Source: Prolixibacteraceae bacterium
Lineage (GTDB): Bacteria; Bacteroidota; Bacteroidia; Bacteroidales; Prolixibacteraceae
Assembly: GCA_023228025.1 (NCBI GenBank)
Contig: JALOCD010000088.1
Location: 1-18,643, forward strand
Reading direction: 5' to 3'
DNA: 18,643 nt
Shown here: one piece after another, positions 7,238 through 13,833 of the stretch
How the letters are laid out: every line of letters begins with the position of its first letter
Numbering within the stretch: position 1 is the first letter of the stretch
Position numbers and translations under genes: made by a program
The notes under the pieces: generated by a model
Told to the model about the DNA's origin: nothing
Databases searched by the model: none
What the model saw: only the letters and a program-made list of their open reading frames with translations

Positions 7238-7323
7238 CTTAGTGACACCTTCGTGTCTTGGTGTCTTTGTGGCAAGGAAAAATATAGCCACCAAGTCACA
7301 AAGGCACTAAGGTTTCACAAAGG
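7238..7323. repeat. Imperfect inverted repeat of CTTTGTG/CTTAGTG units between rimO and the SGNH gene
   Basis: The left arm (about 7238-7273) and right arm (7287-7323) are imperfect reverse complements, matching at roughly four of five positions, built from units such as CTTTGTG, CTTCGTG and CTTAGTG. The 13-nt loop is A-rich. The element lies upstream of the SGNH gene on the minus strand and is related in sequence to the element at 11501-11581. The rest of the 200-bp gap (to 7401) shows no gene. Confidence 0.75.
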
Positions 7324-7401
7324 AGTATTTAAACTATTTCTGGTTCAAAGGGGAAATCTTGATTTTTCTTCCCCTCGATTCAGAGAGGAAATGTAAGGAA
7401 T

Positions 7402-8691
7402 TTAAACGATTTCTCCATAAAGGTCAAACGCTTCGGCATCAGTAATTTTCACCTGATAAAAAGTGCCAACCACCAGATTTTTCCCGCTGACAAGTACCTC
7501 GCCATCCACCTCCGGTGAGTCGTATTCAGTACGTCCGACGAAGTGGTCTCCCTCTTTACGGTCGATCAATACTTTGAGAACCGACCCGATTTTTTGTTGG
7601 TTAATCTCAAGTGCAATCTCCTGCTGAATGGCCATGATCTCTTCTGTACGGGCTAGTTTTACCTCCTGAGGAATGTTATCGTCATAGGTTTCCCCGGCAA
7701 AGGTGTCCTCCTCGTGGGAGTAGGAGAAAACGCCAAGTCGTTCGAACCGCATATTGCGCACAAACTGTTTCAGCTCCTCAAAATCATCTTCTGTCTCGCC
7801 GGGATGGCCAACCAGCAGGGTCGTACGGATATGGATACCGGGCACCTCCTCCCTGATCCTATTGATCAGGGCAATAGTCCCGGCTTTGTTAATGTTCCTG
7901 CACATCAACTTCAGTACATTATCGCTGCAGTGCTGCAAGGCGATATCGAGGTATCGGGCAACATTGGCTTTCTCCCGCATCACCGGCAGGAGATCATATG
8001 GGAATTTGGTCGGGTAGGCATAATGCAGCTTGATCCATTCAATACCCGGGATCGCGGCCAGTCTTTCGGTCAGTTCGGCCAGTTTTTGTGTTTTGTAAAG
8101 ATCAACGCCATAATTGGAGAGGTCCTGCGCAATTACCAGCAATTCCTTGACCCCTTTTTCGGCCAGAGCAGTAGCTTCCAGTACCAATTCATCCATCGGA
8201 ACGGAGCGATGTATTCCGGTCATTCTTGGGATGGCGCAGTATGAACATTGCCGGTTGCACCCCTCCGAAATTTTGAGGTAGGCGTAATGGGCCGGAGTGG
8301 TTTGGTATCTCTGGTGCGAAAGGCTCATGCGGTATTCGGCCTTGAGGTCCTCCACCATCTTTTTGACCTGGAATTTTCCGTAGAAGCCGTCAACTTCCGG
8401 TATTTCCCTGATCAGGTCATCTTTGTACCTTTCTGTCAAACAGCCAAATACGAATATCTTGTCGATTTCTCCCCTGTTTTTTGCATCTGCAAACTCGAGA
8501 ATTGTATTGATTGACTCCTCCTTGGCATCCAGAATAAAACCGCAGGTGTTGATAGCCACCATCCGCGAATCGGCAACTCCTCCGTCATGAACCACCTTGT
8601 ACCCATTGGCCTTCATCTGCGACAGAAAAAGCTCCGAATCCACCAGGTTCTTGGAGCAGCCCATTGTGACGACATTGATTGATTTGGCCAT
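7402..8691 (-). CDS. rimO: Ribosomal protein S12 methylthiotransferase (RimO)
   Basis: RimO is a radical-SAM enzyme that adds a methylthio group to a conserved aspartate of ribosomal protein S12. The 429-residue protein has the N-terminal UPF0004 domain with the RimO-type MGCSKNLVDSE start and the cysteines Cys12, Cys50 and Cys84 for the auxiliary iron-sulfur cluster. The radical-SAM cluster motif CNRQCSYC (Cys145, Cys149, Cys152) and a C-terminal TRAM domain (about 360-429) follow. The SKN sequence after the first cysteine separates RimO from the tRNA enzyme MiaB. It lies about 100 bp downstream of ftsY on the same strand, an arrangement common in Bacteroidetes. The start ATG at 8691 agrees with the family N terminus. 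Confidence 0.95.
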   Translation of the reverse strand: MAKSINVVTMGCSKNLVDSELFLSQMKANGYKVVHDGGVADSRMVAINTCGFILDAKEESINTILEFADAKNRGEIDKIFVFGCLTERYKDDLIREIPEVDGFYGKFQVKKMVEDLKAEYRMSLSHQRYQTTPAHYAYLKISEGCNRQCSYCAIPRMTGIHRSVPMDELVLEATALAEKGVKELLVIAQDLSNYGVDLYKTQKLAELTERLAAIPGIEWIKLHYAYPTKFPYDLLPVMREKANVARYLDIALQHCSDNVLKLMCRNINKAGTIALINRIREEVPGIHIRTTLLVGHPGETEDDFEELKQFVRNMRFERLGVFSYSHEEDTFAGETYDDNIPQEVKLARTEEIMAIQQEIALEINQQKIGSVLKVLIDRKEGDHFVGRTEYDSPEVDGEVLVSGKNLVVGTFYQVKITDAEAFDLYGEIV

Positions 8692-8700
8692 GATTCAAAG

Positions 8701-8770
8701 AAAGTTGAAAGTTGAGAGTTGAGAACTGAGAAGATGAGAATGTGCGAGCACTTTTAATCAGCTAATCAGC
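8701..8770. repeat. AAAGTTG-type heptamers between ftsY and rimO
   Basis: Four tandem heptamers AAAGTTG, AAAGTTG, AGAGTTG, AGAACTG occupy 8701-8728 and decay into AGAAGATG-like units. A second short repetition, AATCAGC twice (8756-8762 and 8764-8770), follows, then ATCACATC. The repeats fill the roughly 100-bp gap between the ftsY stop and the rimO start and begin within 10 nt of the rimO ATG. Confidence 0.7.
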
Positions 8771-8789
8771 ACATCATCACATCAATAAA

Positions 8790-9737
8790 TCATTTAAACA
8801 GCGAATCCACAAATTCAGTCCGCTGGAAGATCTGCAGGTCATCCAAACCTTCGCCGATGCCAATGTATTTCACTGGAATTTTGAACTGATCTGAGATGCC
8901 GATTACCACACCGCCTTTGGCCGTTCCGTCCAGTTTGGTAAGGGCCAGTGCGGTTACTTCGGTAGCCAGGGTAAATTGTTTGGCCTGTTCGAAGGCATTC
9001 TGTCCGGTAGAACCGTCCAAAACCAGCAAAACTTCATCCGGTGTATCCGGAAATACCTTCTGCATCACCTTCTTGACCTTCGACAGCTCGTTCATCAGGT
9101 TGATCTTGTTGTGCAGCCGGCCTGCCGTATCGATGATGACCACATCCGCTCCCGATGCTTTGGCCGAAAGGAGGGTATCGTAAGCCACAGAAGCCGGATC
9201 GGATCCCATCTGTTGTTTCACAATAGGAACTCCAACCCGGTCGGCCCAGATCTGTAACTGATCGATGGCAGCGGCCCTGAAGGTGTCGGCAGCACCAAGT
9301 ATAACCGTCTTGCCTGCCCCCTTGAACTGATATGCCAGCTTGCCGATGGTGGTGGTTTTGCCTACGCCATTGACACCAACAACAAGGATGACATAAGGAT
9401 TTCCGGATTTTGGAAGATCAAAGTCCGCAACTTCGAATGAGTTGTTTTCGGCCAGCAGGGCGGCGATCTCGCTTCGCAGGATGCCATTCAGTTCCGAGGT
9501 GCCGACATATTTGTCGCGCGCAACCCGTTTTTCAATTCTTTCAATGATTTTGAGGGTCGTATTGACACCAACATCCGATGAGATCAGAATCTCTTCCAGG
9601 CTATCCAGGACCTCTTCGTCCACCTTGGTTTTGCCGATGACAGCGCGTGAAAGTTTGGAGAAAACGCTCTCTTTGGTCTTTTCGAGACCTTTGTCAAGAC
9701 TCTCTTTTTTCGATTTTGTAAAGCTGAAGATACCCAT
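8790..9737 (-). CDS. ftsY: Signal recognition particle receptor FtsY
   Basis: FtsY is the membrane-associated GTPase that receives SRP-ribosome complexes and passes nascent membrane proteins to the Sec translocon. The 315-residue protein is the short NG form without the long acidic A domain of enterobacterial FtsY. An N domain spans about 20-100. The G domain has GVNGVGKTTT (P loop, 121-130), the insertion-box/G2 segment GAADTFRAAA (148-157), DTAGR (203-207), TKLDGTAKGG (267-276) and a GIGEGLDDLQ end. It lies downstream of rpmB-rpmG-DUF4295 on the same strand, but a strong terminator lies between, so it probably has its own promoter. Candidate box TTACTTTG (complement of 9780-9787) is 43 nt upstream of the ATG. 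Confidence 0.96.
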   Translation of the reverse strand: MGIFSFTKSKKESLDKGLEKTKESVFSKLSRAVIGKTKVDEEVLDSLEEILISSDVGVNTTLKIIERIEKRVARDKYVGTSELNGILRSEIAALLAENNSFEVADFDLPKSGNPYVILVVGVNGVGKTTTIGKLAYQFKGAGKTVILGAADTFRAAAIDQLQIWADRVGVPIVKQQMGSDPASVAYDTLLSAKASGADVVIIDTAGRLHNKINLMNELSKVKKVMQKVFPDTPDEVLLVLDGSTGQNAFEQAKQFTLATEVTALALTKLDGTAKGGVVIGISDQFKIPVKYIGIGEGLDDLQIFQRTEFVDSLFK

Positions 9738-9813
9738 GGATCAGATTGTTGCGTGTTGTGATAAAGATAGAAACAAAACCAAAGTAAAATGAGGGGATGG
9801 ATTTTGAAGTGGG

Positions 9814-9852
9814 TAAAAAAAGAAAGCTCTCATCATACCTGACGAAAGCTCA
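9814..9852 (-). terminator. Intrinsic terminator after rpmB-rpmG-DUF4295
   Basis: Reading on the minus strand, an 11-bp stem (AGCTTTCGTCA with TGATGAGAGCT, two wobble pairs) closes a GGTA loop and is followed by TTCTTTTTTT. This is a classical rho-independent terminator. It lies about 25 bp beyond the DUF4295 stop and about 75 bp before the ftsY start, so it should uncouple ftsY from the ribosomal-protein operon. Confidence 0.85.
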
Positions 9853-9875
9853 CTTCTAATCTCTTGAAATTCGAA

Positions 9876-10031
9876 TTATTTTTTGGCAAAATAATCTTTT
9901 ACCAATTCGTTGGGAACGATCTCCTCAACAAATGTGTAGGCACCGGATTTTTCCGATTTAACCATTTTGATAACCTTGGAATAAGCTTTCCCGGCACCTT
10001 TCTGAAGTGATGCAACTACTTTCTTTGCCAT
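9876..10031 (-). CDS. DUF4295 small basic protein
   Basis: This 51-residue protein (MAKKVVASLQKGAGKAYS to VKDYFAKK) is the short, lysine-rich DUF4295 protein that in Bacteroidetes normally follows rpmG. It starts 7 nt after the rpmG stop and has the same MAKK start as L33. Its basic composition and fixed place behind two ribosomal protein genes suggest a ribosome-associated role, but the function is unknown. There is no signal peptide. The gene is the last of its operon, with a terminator about 25 bp downstream. The call rests on direct translation of this stretch. Confidence 0.88.
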   Translation of the reverse strand: MAKKVVASLQKGAGKAYSKVIKMVKSEKSGAYTFVEEIVPNELVKDYFAKK

Positions 10032-10038
10032 AACTCAA

Positions 10039-10221
10039 TTATTTTATTTCGCGGTGTACGGTGACACGCTTCAAAATTGGATTGTATTTCTTTAGTTCGA
10101 GGCGCTCCGGTGTATTTTTCCGGTTCTTTTTTGTTACATATCTGGATGTTCCAGGAAGACCGCTTGCTTTGTGCTCGGTACATTCCAGAATTACCTGTTG
10201 TCTGCCACCTTTCTTAGCCAT
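10039..10221 (-). CDS. rpmG: 50S ribosomal protein L33
   Basis: L33 is a small protein of the large ribosomal subunit near the E site. The 60-residue protein has the family pattern MAKKGGRQQVILECTEHK, then GTSRYVTKKNRKNTPERLELKKYNP and a basic end. It keeps only one cysteine (Cys14), so it cannot form the four-cysteine zinc site and is the zinc-independent form. It lies 13 nt after rpmB and 7 nt before the DUF4295 gene, all on the minus strand, which makes a single operon. Confidence 0.96.
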   Translation of the reverse strand: MAKKGGRQQVILECTEHKASGLPGTSRYVTKKNRKNTPERLELKKYNPILKRVTVHREIK

Positions 10222-10234
10222 TGTTCAGTGCGTA

Positions 10235-10477
10235 TTAAAAAGTTTCGATGAAGCCTTTTGCTTTCGCCTCTTTCAAGGTAACATTCAGGCCGTTTTTATT
10301 AATTGTTCTCAACCCGGCGGCTGATACGTTCAGTTTGATCCAACGGTCTTCTTCCGGAAGATAAAACCTTTTGGTGAAAATATTCACCATGAATTTCCTT
10401 TTGGTTCTCCGTTTTGAGTGGGAAACGTTGTTCCCAACCATCACTTTTTTACCTGTAATCTGACAAACTCTAGACAT
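10235..10477 (-). CDS. rpmB: 50S ribosomal protein L28
   Basis: L28 is a large-subunit ribosomal protein. The 80-residue protein has the expected start MSRVCQITGKKVMVGNNVSHS, the KRRTKRKF basic segment, and the C-terminal AAGLRTINKNGL. Only one cysteine (Cys5) is present, so this is also the zinc-free type. It is the first gene of the minus-strand operon rpmB-rpmG-DUF4295. A promoter candidate lies about 50-80 bp upstream. Confidence 0.96.
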   Translation of the reverse strand: MSRVCQITGKKVMVGNNVSHSKRRTKRKFMVNIFTKRFYLPEEDRWIKLNVSAAGLRTINKNGLNVTLKEAKAKGFIETF

Positions 10478-10523
10478 TTCGCGTATTTTTTTAACTTCTG
10501 TCCCACTTTTTTTAAACAGTGTG

Positions 10524-10556
10524 CAAAGTAACTACTTTTTGTTTTAATAATCAAAC
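10524..10556 (-). promoter_or_regulatory. Candidate promoter of the rpmB operon
   Basis: On the minus strand, TTACTTTG (complement of 10524-10531) is close to the Bacteroidetes -7 box TAnnTTTG, and GTTTG (complement of 10552-10556) lies about 20 nt upstream, in the place of the -33 box. The -7 match is imperfect by one position. The same TTACTTTG variant occurs upstream of ftsY. Confidence 0.45.
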
Positions 10557-10611
10557 AATGGGGAATAATTTATTCTAAGTTTAATTACTTCTGGAATATT
10601 CCCCTTTTAAT

Positions 10612-10619
10612 TACATTTG
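10612..10619 (+). promoter_or_regulatory. Candidate -7 box TACATTTG of the CPBP protease gene
   Basis: TACATTTG fits the Bacteroidetes -7 consensus TAnnTTTG and lies 21 nt before the GTG start, predicting a very short leader. No clear -33 TTG is seen. An 8-bp inverted repeat GGGGAATA/TATTCCCC (10560-10567 and 10597-10604) lies just upstream and could be an operator. Confidence 0.5.
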
Positions 10620-10640
10620 AAAGGAATTTATTGAGCAACA

Positions 10641-11450
10641 GTGGCGAGTCCAACTACGAAATATTATCCTACTTTTTGGCAGGCAGTAAATCTGATTGTC
10701 CTCTATACCTTTTTACAGACCCTCATAGATTTTCCGCTGGCGCTTTACGATTACCAATATGGAACAGATTGGTTAAGAGAACCTTTACTTAAGATTCCCA
10801 TTTTCTTCGCGACCACATTCATCATTCTCTTCCTGGGTACGCGATTTTCAGGATTGCCCTACCGGGATATCTATCCGCTTAAATCATTTCAGTGGCTGAA
10901 TATTCCCGGGCTGTTCATAACCTTGGTTGCTCTTCAGTTTTTCATGAATGAAATCACCATCCATGTCGACAAAATGTTACCACCTCCGGGATGGTTCATG
11001 GAACTTTTCGCCAAAATATTTGAGTCAGATATTGGAATTTGGGGTGGTATTCTGCGGGTGGTTGTATTGGCGCCCATCGTTGAAGAGTTGATATTCAGGG
11101 GAGTCATATTTTCGGGATTTCAGCGCATCTATCCAGCCTTTTGGGCCATTTTCTTCTCTGCACTCCTCTTCTCACTCTTTCACCTGAACCCATGGCAACT
11201 CGGCCCTACCTTTTTGCTTGGGCTGTTGCTGGGATTTGTCAGGTTGCGGACGGGCTCCCTGCTTGCAGCCATCTTTACCCATGCCCTCCACAACGGGATG
11301 ATATTTTTGTCGGTCTATTACCATGATGCCTTTACCATGCCAGGTTTCCTGCAATCAGGAATGCCTCAGAATTATGTGTTGAACCTGGTTCTTATGGCCG
11401 GAGGAATAATGTTAATCTGGTATATCACCAGAAAAAGAGCAAAGGGTTGA
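10641..11450 (+). CDS. CPBP-family (CAAX-type) intramembrane metalloprotease
   Basis: This 269-residue membrane protein belongs to the CPBP/Abi family, integral-membrane glutamate-type proteases related to eukaryotic Rce1. It has about six or seven hydrophobic segments. The active-site motifs are IVEELIFRG (Glu148, Glu149, Arg153), LFHLNPWQ (His181, Asn183) and FTHALHNG (His214, Asn218). Substrates in bacteria are mostly unknown; roles in bacteriocin immunity and protein maturation are known for some members. The GTG at 10641 is used as start because an in-frame stop lies at 10632-10634 and the next ATG is about 100 codons inside. The gene stands alone between divergent rpmB and the convergent toxin gene, with its own promoter-like box. 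Confidence 0.88.
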   Translation: MASPTTKYYPTFWQAVNLIVLYTFLQTLIDFPLALYDYQYGTDWLREPLLKIPIFFATTFIILFLGTRFSGLPYRDIYPLKSFQWLNIPGLFITLVALQFFMNEITIHVDKMLPPPGWFMELFAKIFESDIGIWGGILRVVVLAPIVEELIFRGVIFSGFQRIYPAFWAIFFSALLFSLFHLNPWQLGPTFLLGLLLGFVRLRTGSLLAAIFTHALHNGMIFLSVYYHDAFTMPGFLQSGMPQNYVLNLVLMAGGIMLIWYITRKRAKG

Positions 11451-11500
11451 TTTAGTAATCTTGACTTAAAAGATATTGATGGGGTTTTTACTTTGAGAAA

Positions 11501-11581
11501 CCTTAGTGCAGTACTTTGCGACCTTAGTGGTTAATTTTTTTTGAAATCTTACCACAAAGGGCGCAAAGTATTTCACTAAGG
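11501..11581. repeat. Imperfect inverted repeat (CCTTAGTG...CACTAAGG) after the CPBP gene
   Basis: The left arm 11501-11531 and right arm 11551-11581 match as reverse complements at 27 of 31 positions, around a 19-nt T-rich loop. The units (CTTAGTG, CTTTGCG, CTTTGTG) resemble those of the element at 7238-7323. It lies between the convergent ends of the CPBP gene (11450) and the PIN toxin gene (11625) and could serve as a bidirectional 3'-end structure. Confidence 0.85.
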
Positions 11582-11624
11582 ACACAAATAAACGGATTTA
11601 TTCATCATGGCAAATTGTCTCTTC

Positions 11625-12044
11625 TTATTTGTTTTTAAGTTTCAGTAAAAATTCTTCACAGCCAATCACTTCAATATCACTAAAATAGAAATCTTTTTGA
11701 TTTTCAGTTATTATACAATCACAATTGTGCTCAACGGCTGAATAATACTCCATTCCATCCTCAAAGTCATGGATGAGCCTGTTTTTTATGGTTAAGCCTG
11801 TTATCTTTTCATCTATAGAGGTTATTCCAATATGGTTGAGAAGCGTTTCGATTTTTTCTCTCGCCATTTTCTCCCCACTTTTCTTGCTTGAAAAATAGAA
11901 AGCAATAGCCACGCAAAGGGGAGAGGTAAAAAGCGTAATATTATGTTTCCCTTGCAAGCTTAGCAGTCGCGAAGACCAGGTAAACAAAGGATATTCCTTG
12001 TTCAAAGTTGCAACCAGGATATTTGCATCAACAAAAAGTCTCAT
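11625..12044 (-). CDS. PIN-domain protein, probable ribonuclease toxin
   Basis: This 139-residue protein is a single PIN domain of the VapC-like type, usually a Mg-dependent endoribonuclease toxin. The acidic positions are visible: Asp6 in FVDANIL, Asp96 and Glu99 in HDFEDGMEYYSA, and Asp118 in the TENQKDF segment. The pattern DFEDGMEYYSAVEHNCDCIITEN matches the PIN_3 group. The ATG overlaps the stop of the upstream DUF6364 gene by four bases (ATGA), the usual antitoxin-toxin arrangement. No frameshift or missing catalytic acid is evident, so it appears intact. The RNA target cannot be predicted. Confidence 0.85.
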   Translation of the reverse strand: MRLFVDANILVATLNKEYPLFTWSSRLLSLQGKHNITLFTSPLCVAIAFYFSSKKSGEKMAREKIETLLNHIGITSIDEKITGLTIKNRLIHDFEDGMEYYSAVEHNCDCIITENQKDFYFSDIEVIGCEEFLLKLKNK

Positions 12045-12292
12045 CTAGCCTGATTAAGAAATTCGTCTTTCAGCTCTTTCCTTGACCGTCTCTTGTACAC
12101 AGCTTCCCCTTCTGCGATCTGATTGACCCATTCTGCTACCGGAAAATCTTCTATGGATTTGTAGCTGCCGGAAGTAATCTGACGGTAAAGGAATTCAGTT
12201 AACCGAGATAAACTGGTGTTATTTTCAGCAGCAAACTTCTTGGCTTTTTCAATCACATCCTGATTAAAGTGAAGGGTTAATTTTGCTTCCAT
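12041..12292 (-). CDS. DUF6364 family protein, probable antitoxin
   Basis: This 83-residue protein starts MEAKLTLHFNQDVIEKAKKFA, a ribbon-helix-helix-like N terminus of the DUF6364 family, followed by a C-terminal tail (about 50-83) likely to wrap the toxin. Members sit directly upstream of PIN-domain genes, as here, with an ATGA overlap. It probably neutralises the PIN toxin and represses its own promoter. A TATATTTG box and a TTTACGT/ACGTAAA inverted repeat lie directly upstream of its ATG, which supports autoregulation. The DNA-binding role is inferred from family type and context. Confidence 0.82.
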   Translation of the reverse strand: MEAKLTLHFNQDVIEKAKKFAAENNTSLSRLTEFLYRQITSGSYKSIEDFPVAEWVNQIAEGEAVYKRRSRKELKDEFLNQAR

Positions 12293-12297
12293 ATATT

Positions 12298-12329
12298 TTT
12301 ACGTCAAATATATTTATTTTATACGTAAA
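12298..12329 (-). promoter_or_regulatory. Promoter and possible operator of the DUF6364-PIN pair
   Basis: On the minus strand, TATATTTG (complement of 12305-12312) is an exact match to the -7 consensus TAnnTTTG. It is flanked by the inverted repeat TTTACGT (12298-12304) and ACGTAAA (12323-12329). A start site a few bases downstream of the box would leave almost no leader before the ATG at 12292. The palindrome overlapping the box is where an RHH-type antitoxin would be expected to bind. Confidence 0.55.
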
Positions 12330-12546
12330 GTAAAAATTATCCATTTAGCAAAATGTGTTTCAGGGGAAAATAGCCCGGAAGTGTGCAAAAGACTGATAAT
12401 TTATTACTAGCTTTATAAAGAAGAATCCCAAAAGTTTAATCGAAAGATATTGAATGTTATGGAATTTTTTCTTTTGTAATCTTTTTATTGTAGAATTGGA
12501 GAATTAGGTTCAATTAATAATATACATTCTTGTGACTCAAACAAAT
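12330..12546. other. AT-rich gap without recognised gene
   Basis: The gap between the divergent DUF6364 gene and the lipoprotein gene is AT-rich. I see no convincing gene, RNA or tandem repeat in it. It must hold the promoter for the lipoprotein gene, but no clear TAnnTTTG box is visible. Confidence 0.5.
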
Positions 12547-12551
12547 AGGAG
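12547..12551 (+). promoter_or_regulatory. Shine-Dalgarno AGGAG before the lipoprotein gene
   Basis: AGGAG lies 9 nt before the ATG at 12561, a near-ideal ribosome-binding site. Most other genes in the window have none, as expected in Bacteroidetes. Its presence supports the ATG choice and hints at origin outside the phylum. Confidence 0.6.
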
Positions 12552-12560
12552 ATCGTTAAT

Positions 12561-13817
12561 ATGAGAACAAGCGTTGTCAAAATTATTTTGCCCATAGTTT
12601 CAGTACTTTTTTTATCAGCTTGTGGAAGTGGCAATAAAACAATTGATGAGGGTACGGATTCAATTGCGCCAACCACACCGTCAAACCTTAACGCAGTGGC
12701 AAAGAGTTCCGGTTCAATCGAACTAACATGGAGTGTTTCAAATGATAATGTTGGGGTTGCAGGTTATAAAGTATATAGGTCTTCAGTCGAAATTGGATCA
12801 TCGACCATTGCCTCCTATACAGATTCCAGTCTTAATCCAAATACAATCTACTGTTATACAGTGAAGGCATATGATGCGAAAGGAAATTTGTCAAATGCGC
12901 AGACCGAATCCTGTGCAAAAACGTCTGAAATTATCAGCCATTCTGACGCATCTGCACCATCATCTCCATCCAATCTTATAGCCACAGCATTGAGCAACAA
13001 TCGGATTGACCTGAAATGGACTTCTTCAACAGATGATGTTGGTGTAGCGGGCTACAAAATATTTAGAGGAAATGAAGAAATTGGTTCTTCTGTTACAACA
13101 ACTTATAGCGATACCAATCTTGATCCCATAACATCCTATTGTTATTCTGTAAAAGCATACGACGCTGTGGGGAATATATCCCATGGGCAACCTGACGAAT
13201 GTACCAAGACCTTTAACAGTATTCAAAATGGAATTCCGCAGTTTGTCGATAAGAATTATATTGAGCTTGATAAAATTCACCGAATCTCAAAATTCAGATC
13301 CGGTATCGGACATGACTATTCAGATAATTTTGAATCGTGCAGAAGTATGAAACATTACTTCGAACCCGATTCAATTTCAAATTGGTCGCAAGTGAAAATA
13401 TTTTCACCTGTCAATGGATCAGTTTCATCTTTGTATTTGGAAGGTATGGGAGCACAGGTTGACATTAAATCGACAATCTATCCTGATATTACGTTCACAA
13501 TTTTTCATGTCAGATTATCCACTTCACTTAATATTGGGGATAAAGTTGCTGCAGGCCAGGAGCTAGGCACACATTACGGATCATTAACTATGTCAGACAT
13601 TGCTGTAAGGGTTGGAACACAAGATGGGAAATTTGTACTTATATCTTACTTTGATCTATTAACGGGGCAGCTCTTTCAAGCTTATCAGGCGCGAGGAGTA
13701 AATTCGAGGGGTGATTTAATCATATCAAAAGAGGGACGGAACGCTGATCCCCTTAGCTGTAATGGTGAAATATTCGCCAATGGCGGAAAAATCGTTAATT
13801 GGGTCAACCTTAAATAA
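12561..13817 (+). CDS. Lipoprotein with two fibronectin III domains and a degenerate LytM/M23-like domain
   Basis: This 418-residue exported protein has a signal peptide with lipobox LSAC (Cys21). Two fibronectin type III domains follow at about 35-120 and 132-217. They share the phrases DNVGVAGYKVYR/DDVGVAGYKIFR and YCYTVKAYDAKGN/YCYSVKAYDAVGN, so they are an internal duplication. The C-terminal part (about 240-400) looks like a LytM/M23 peptidase fold: GIGHDYSD keeps an HxxxD pair (His251, Asp255), IFSPVNGSV and TIFHVRLS (His316) resemble core strands, and GDKVAAGQELGTHYG resembles the GQxIG hairpin. The usual HxH motif is replaced by SDIAV (345-349), so catalysis is doubtful. A binding or regulatory role at the envelope is possible. 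The LytM assignment is by motif only. Confidence 0.72.
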   Translation: MRTSVVKIILPIVSVLFLSACGSGNKTIDEGTDSIAPTTPSNLNAVAKSSGSIELTWSVSNDNVGVAGYKVYRSSVEIGSSTIASYTDSSLNPNTIYCYTVKAYDAKGNLSNAQTESCAKTSEIISHSDASAPSSPSNLIATALSNNRIDLKWTSSTDDVGVAGYKIFRGNEEIGSSVTTTYSDTNLDPITSYCYSVKAYDAVGNISHGQPDECTKTFNSIQNGIPQFVDKNYIELDKIHRISKFRSGIGHDYSDNFESCRSMKHYFEPDSISNWSQVKIFSPVNGSVSSLYLEGMGAQVDIKSTIYPDITFTIFHVRLSTSLNIGDKVAAGQELGTHYGSLTMSDIAVRVGTQDGKFVLISYFDLLTGQLFQAYQARGVNSRGDLIISKEGRNADPLSCNGEIFANGGKIVNWVNLK

Positions 13818-13833
13818 CATTGTTTAAATAAAT

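Noticed and set aside
7202..7294. 31-codon N-terminal extension of the SGNH hydrolase
   Set aside because: It reads through a palindromic repeat, and the signal peptide begins at the ATG at 7201.
2515..8770. CRISPR array
   Set aside because: The repeats are 7-10 bases in direct tandem without unique spacers of 25-40 bases, and no cas genes are present.
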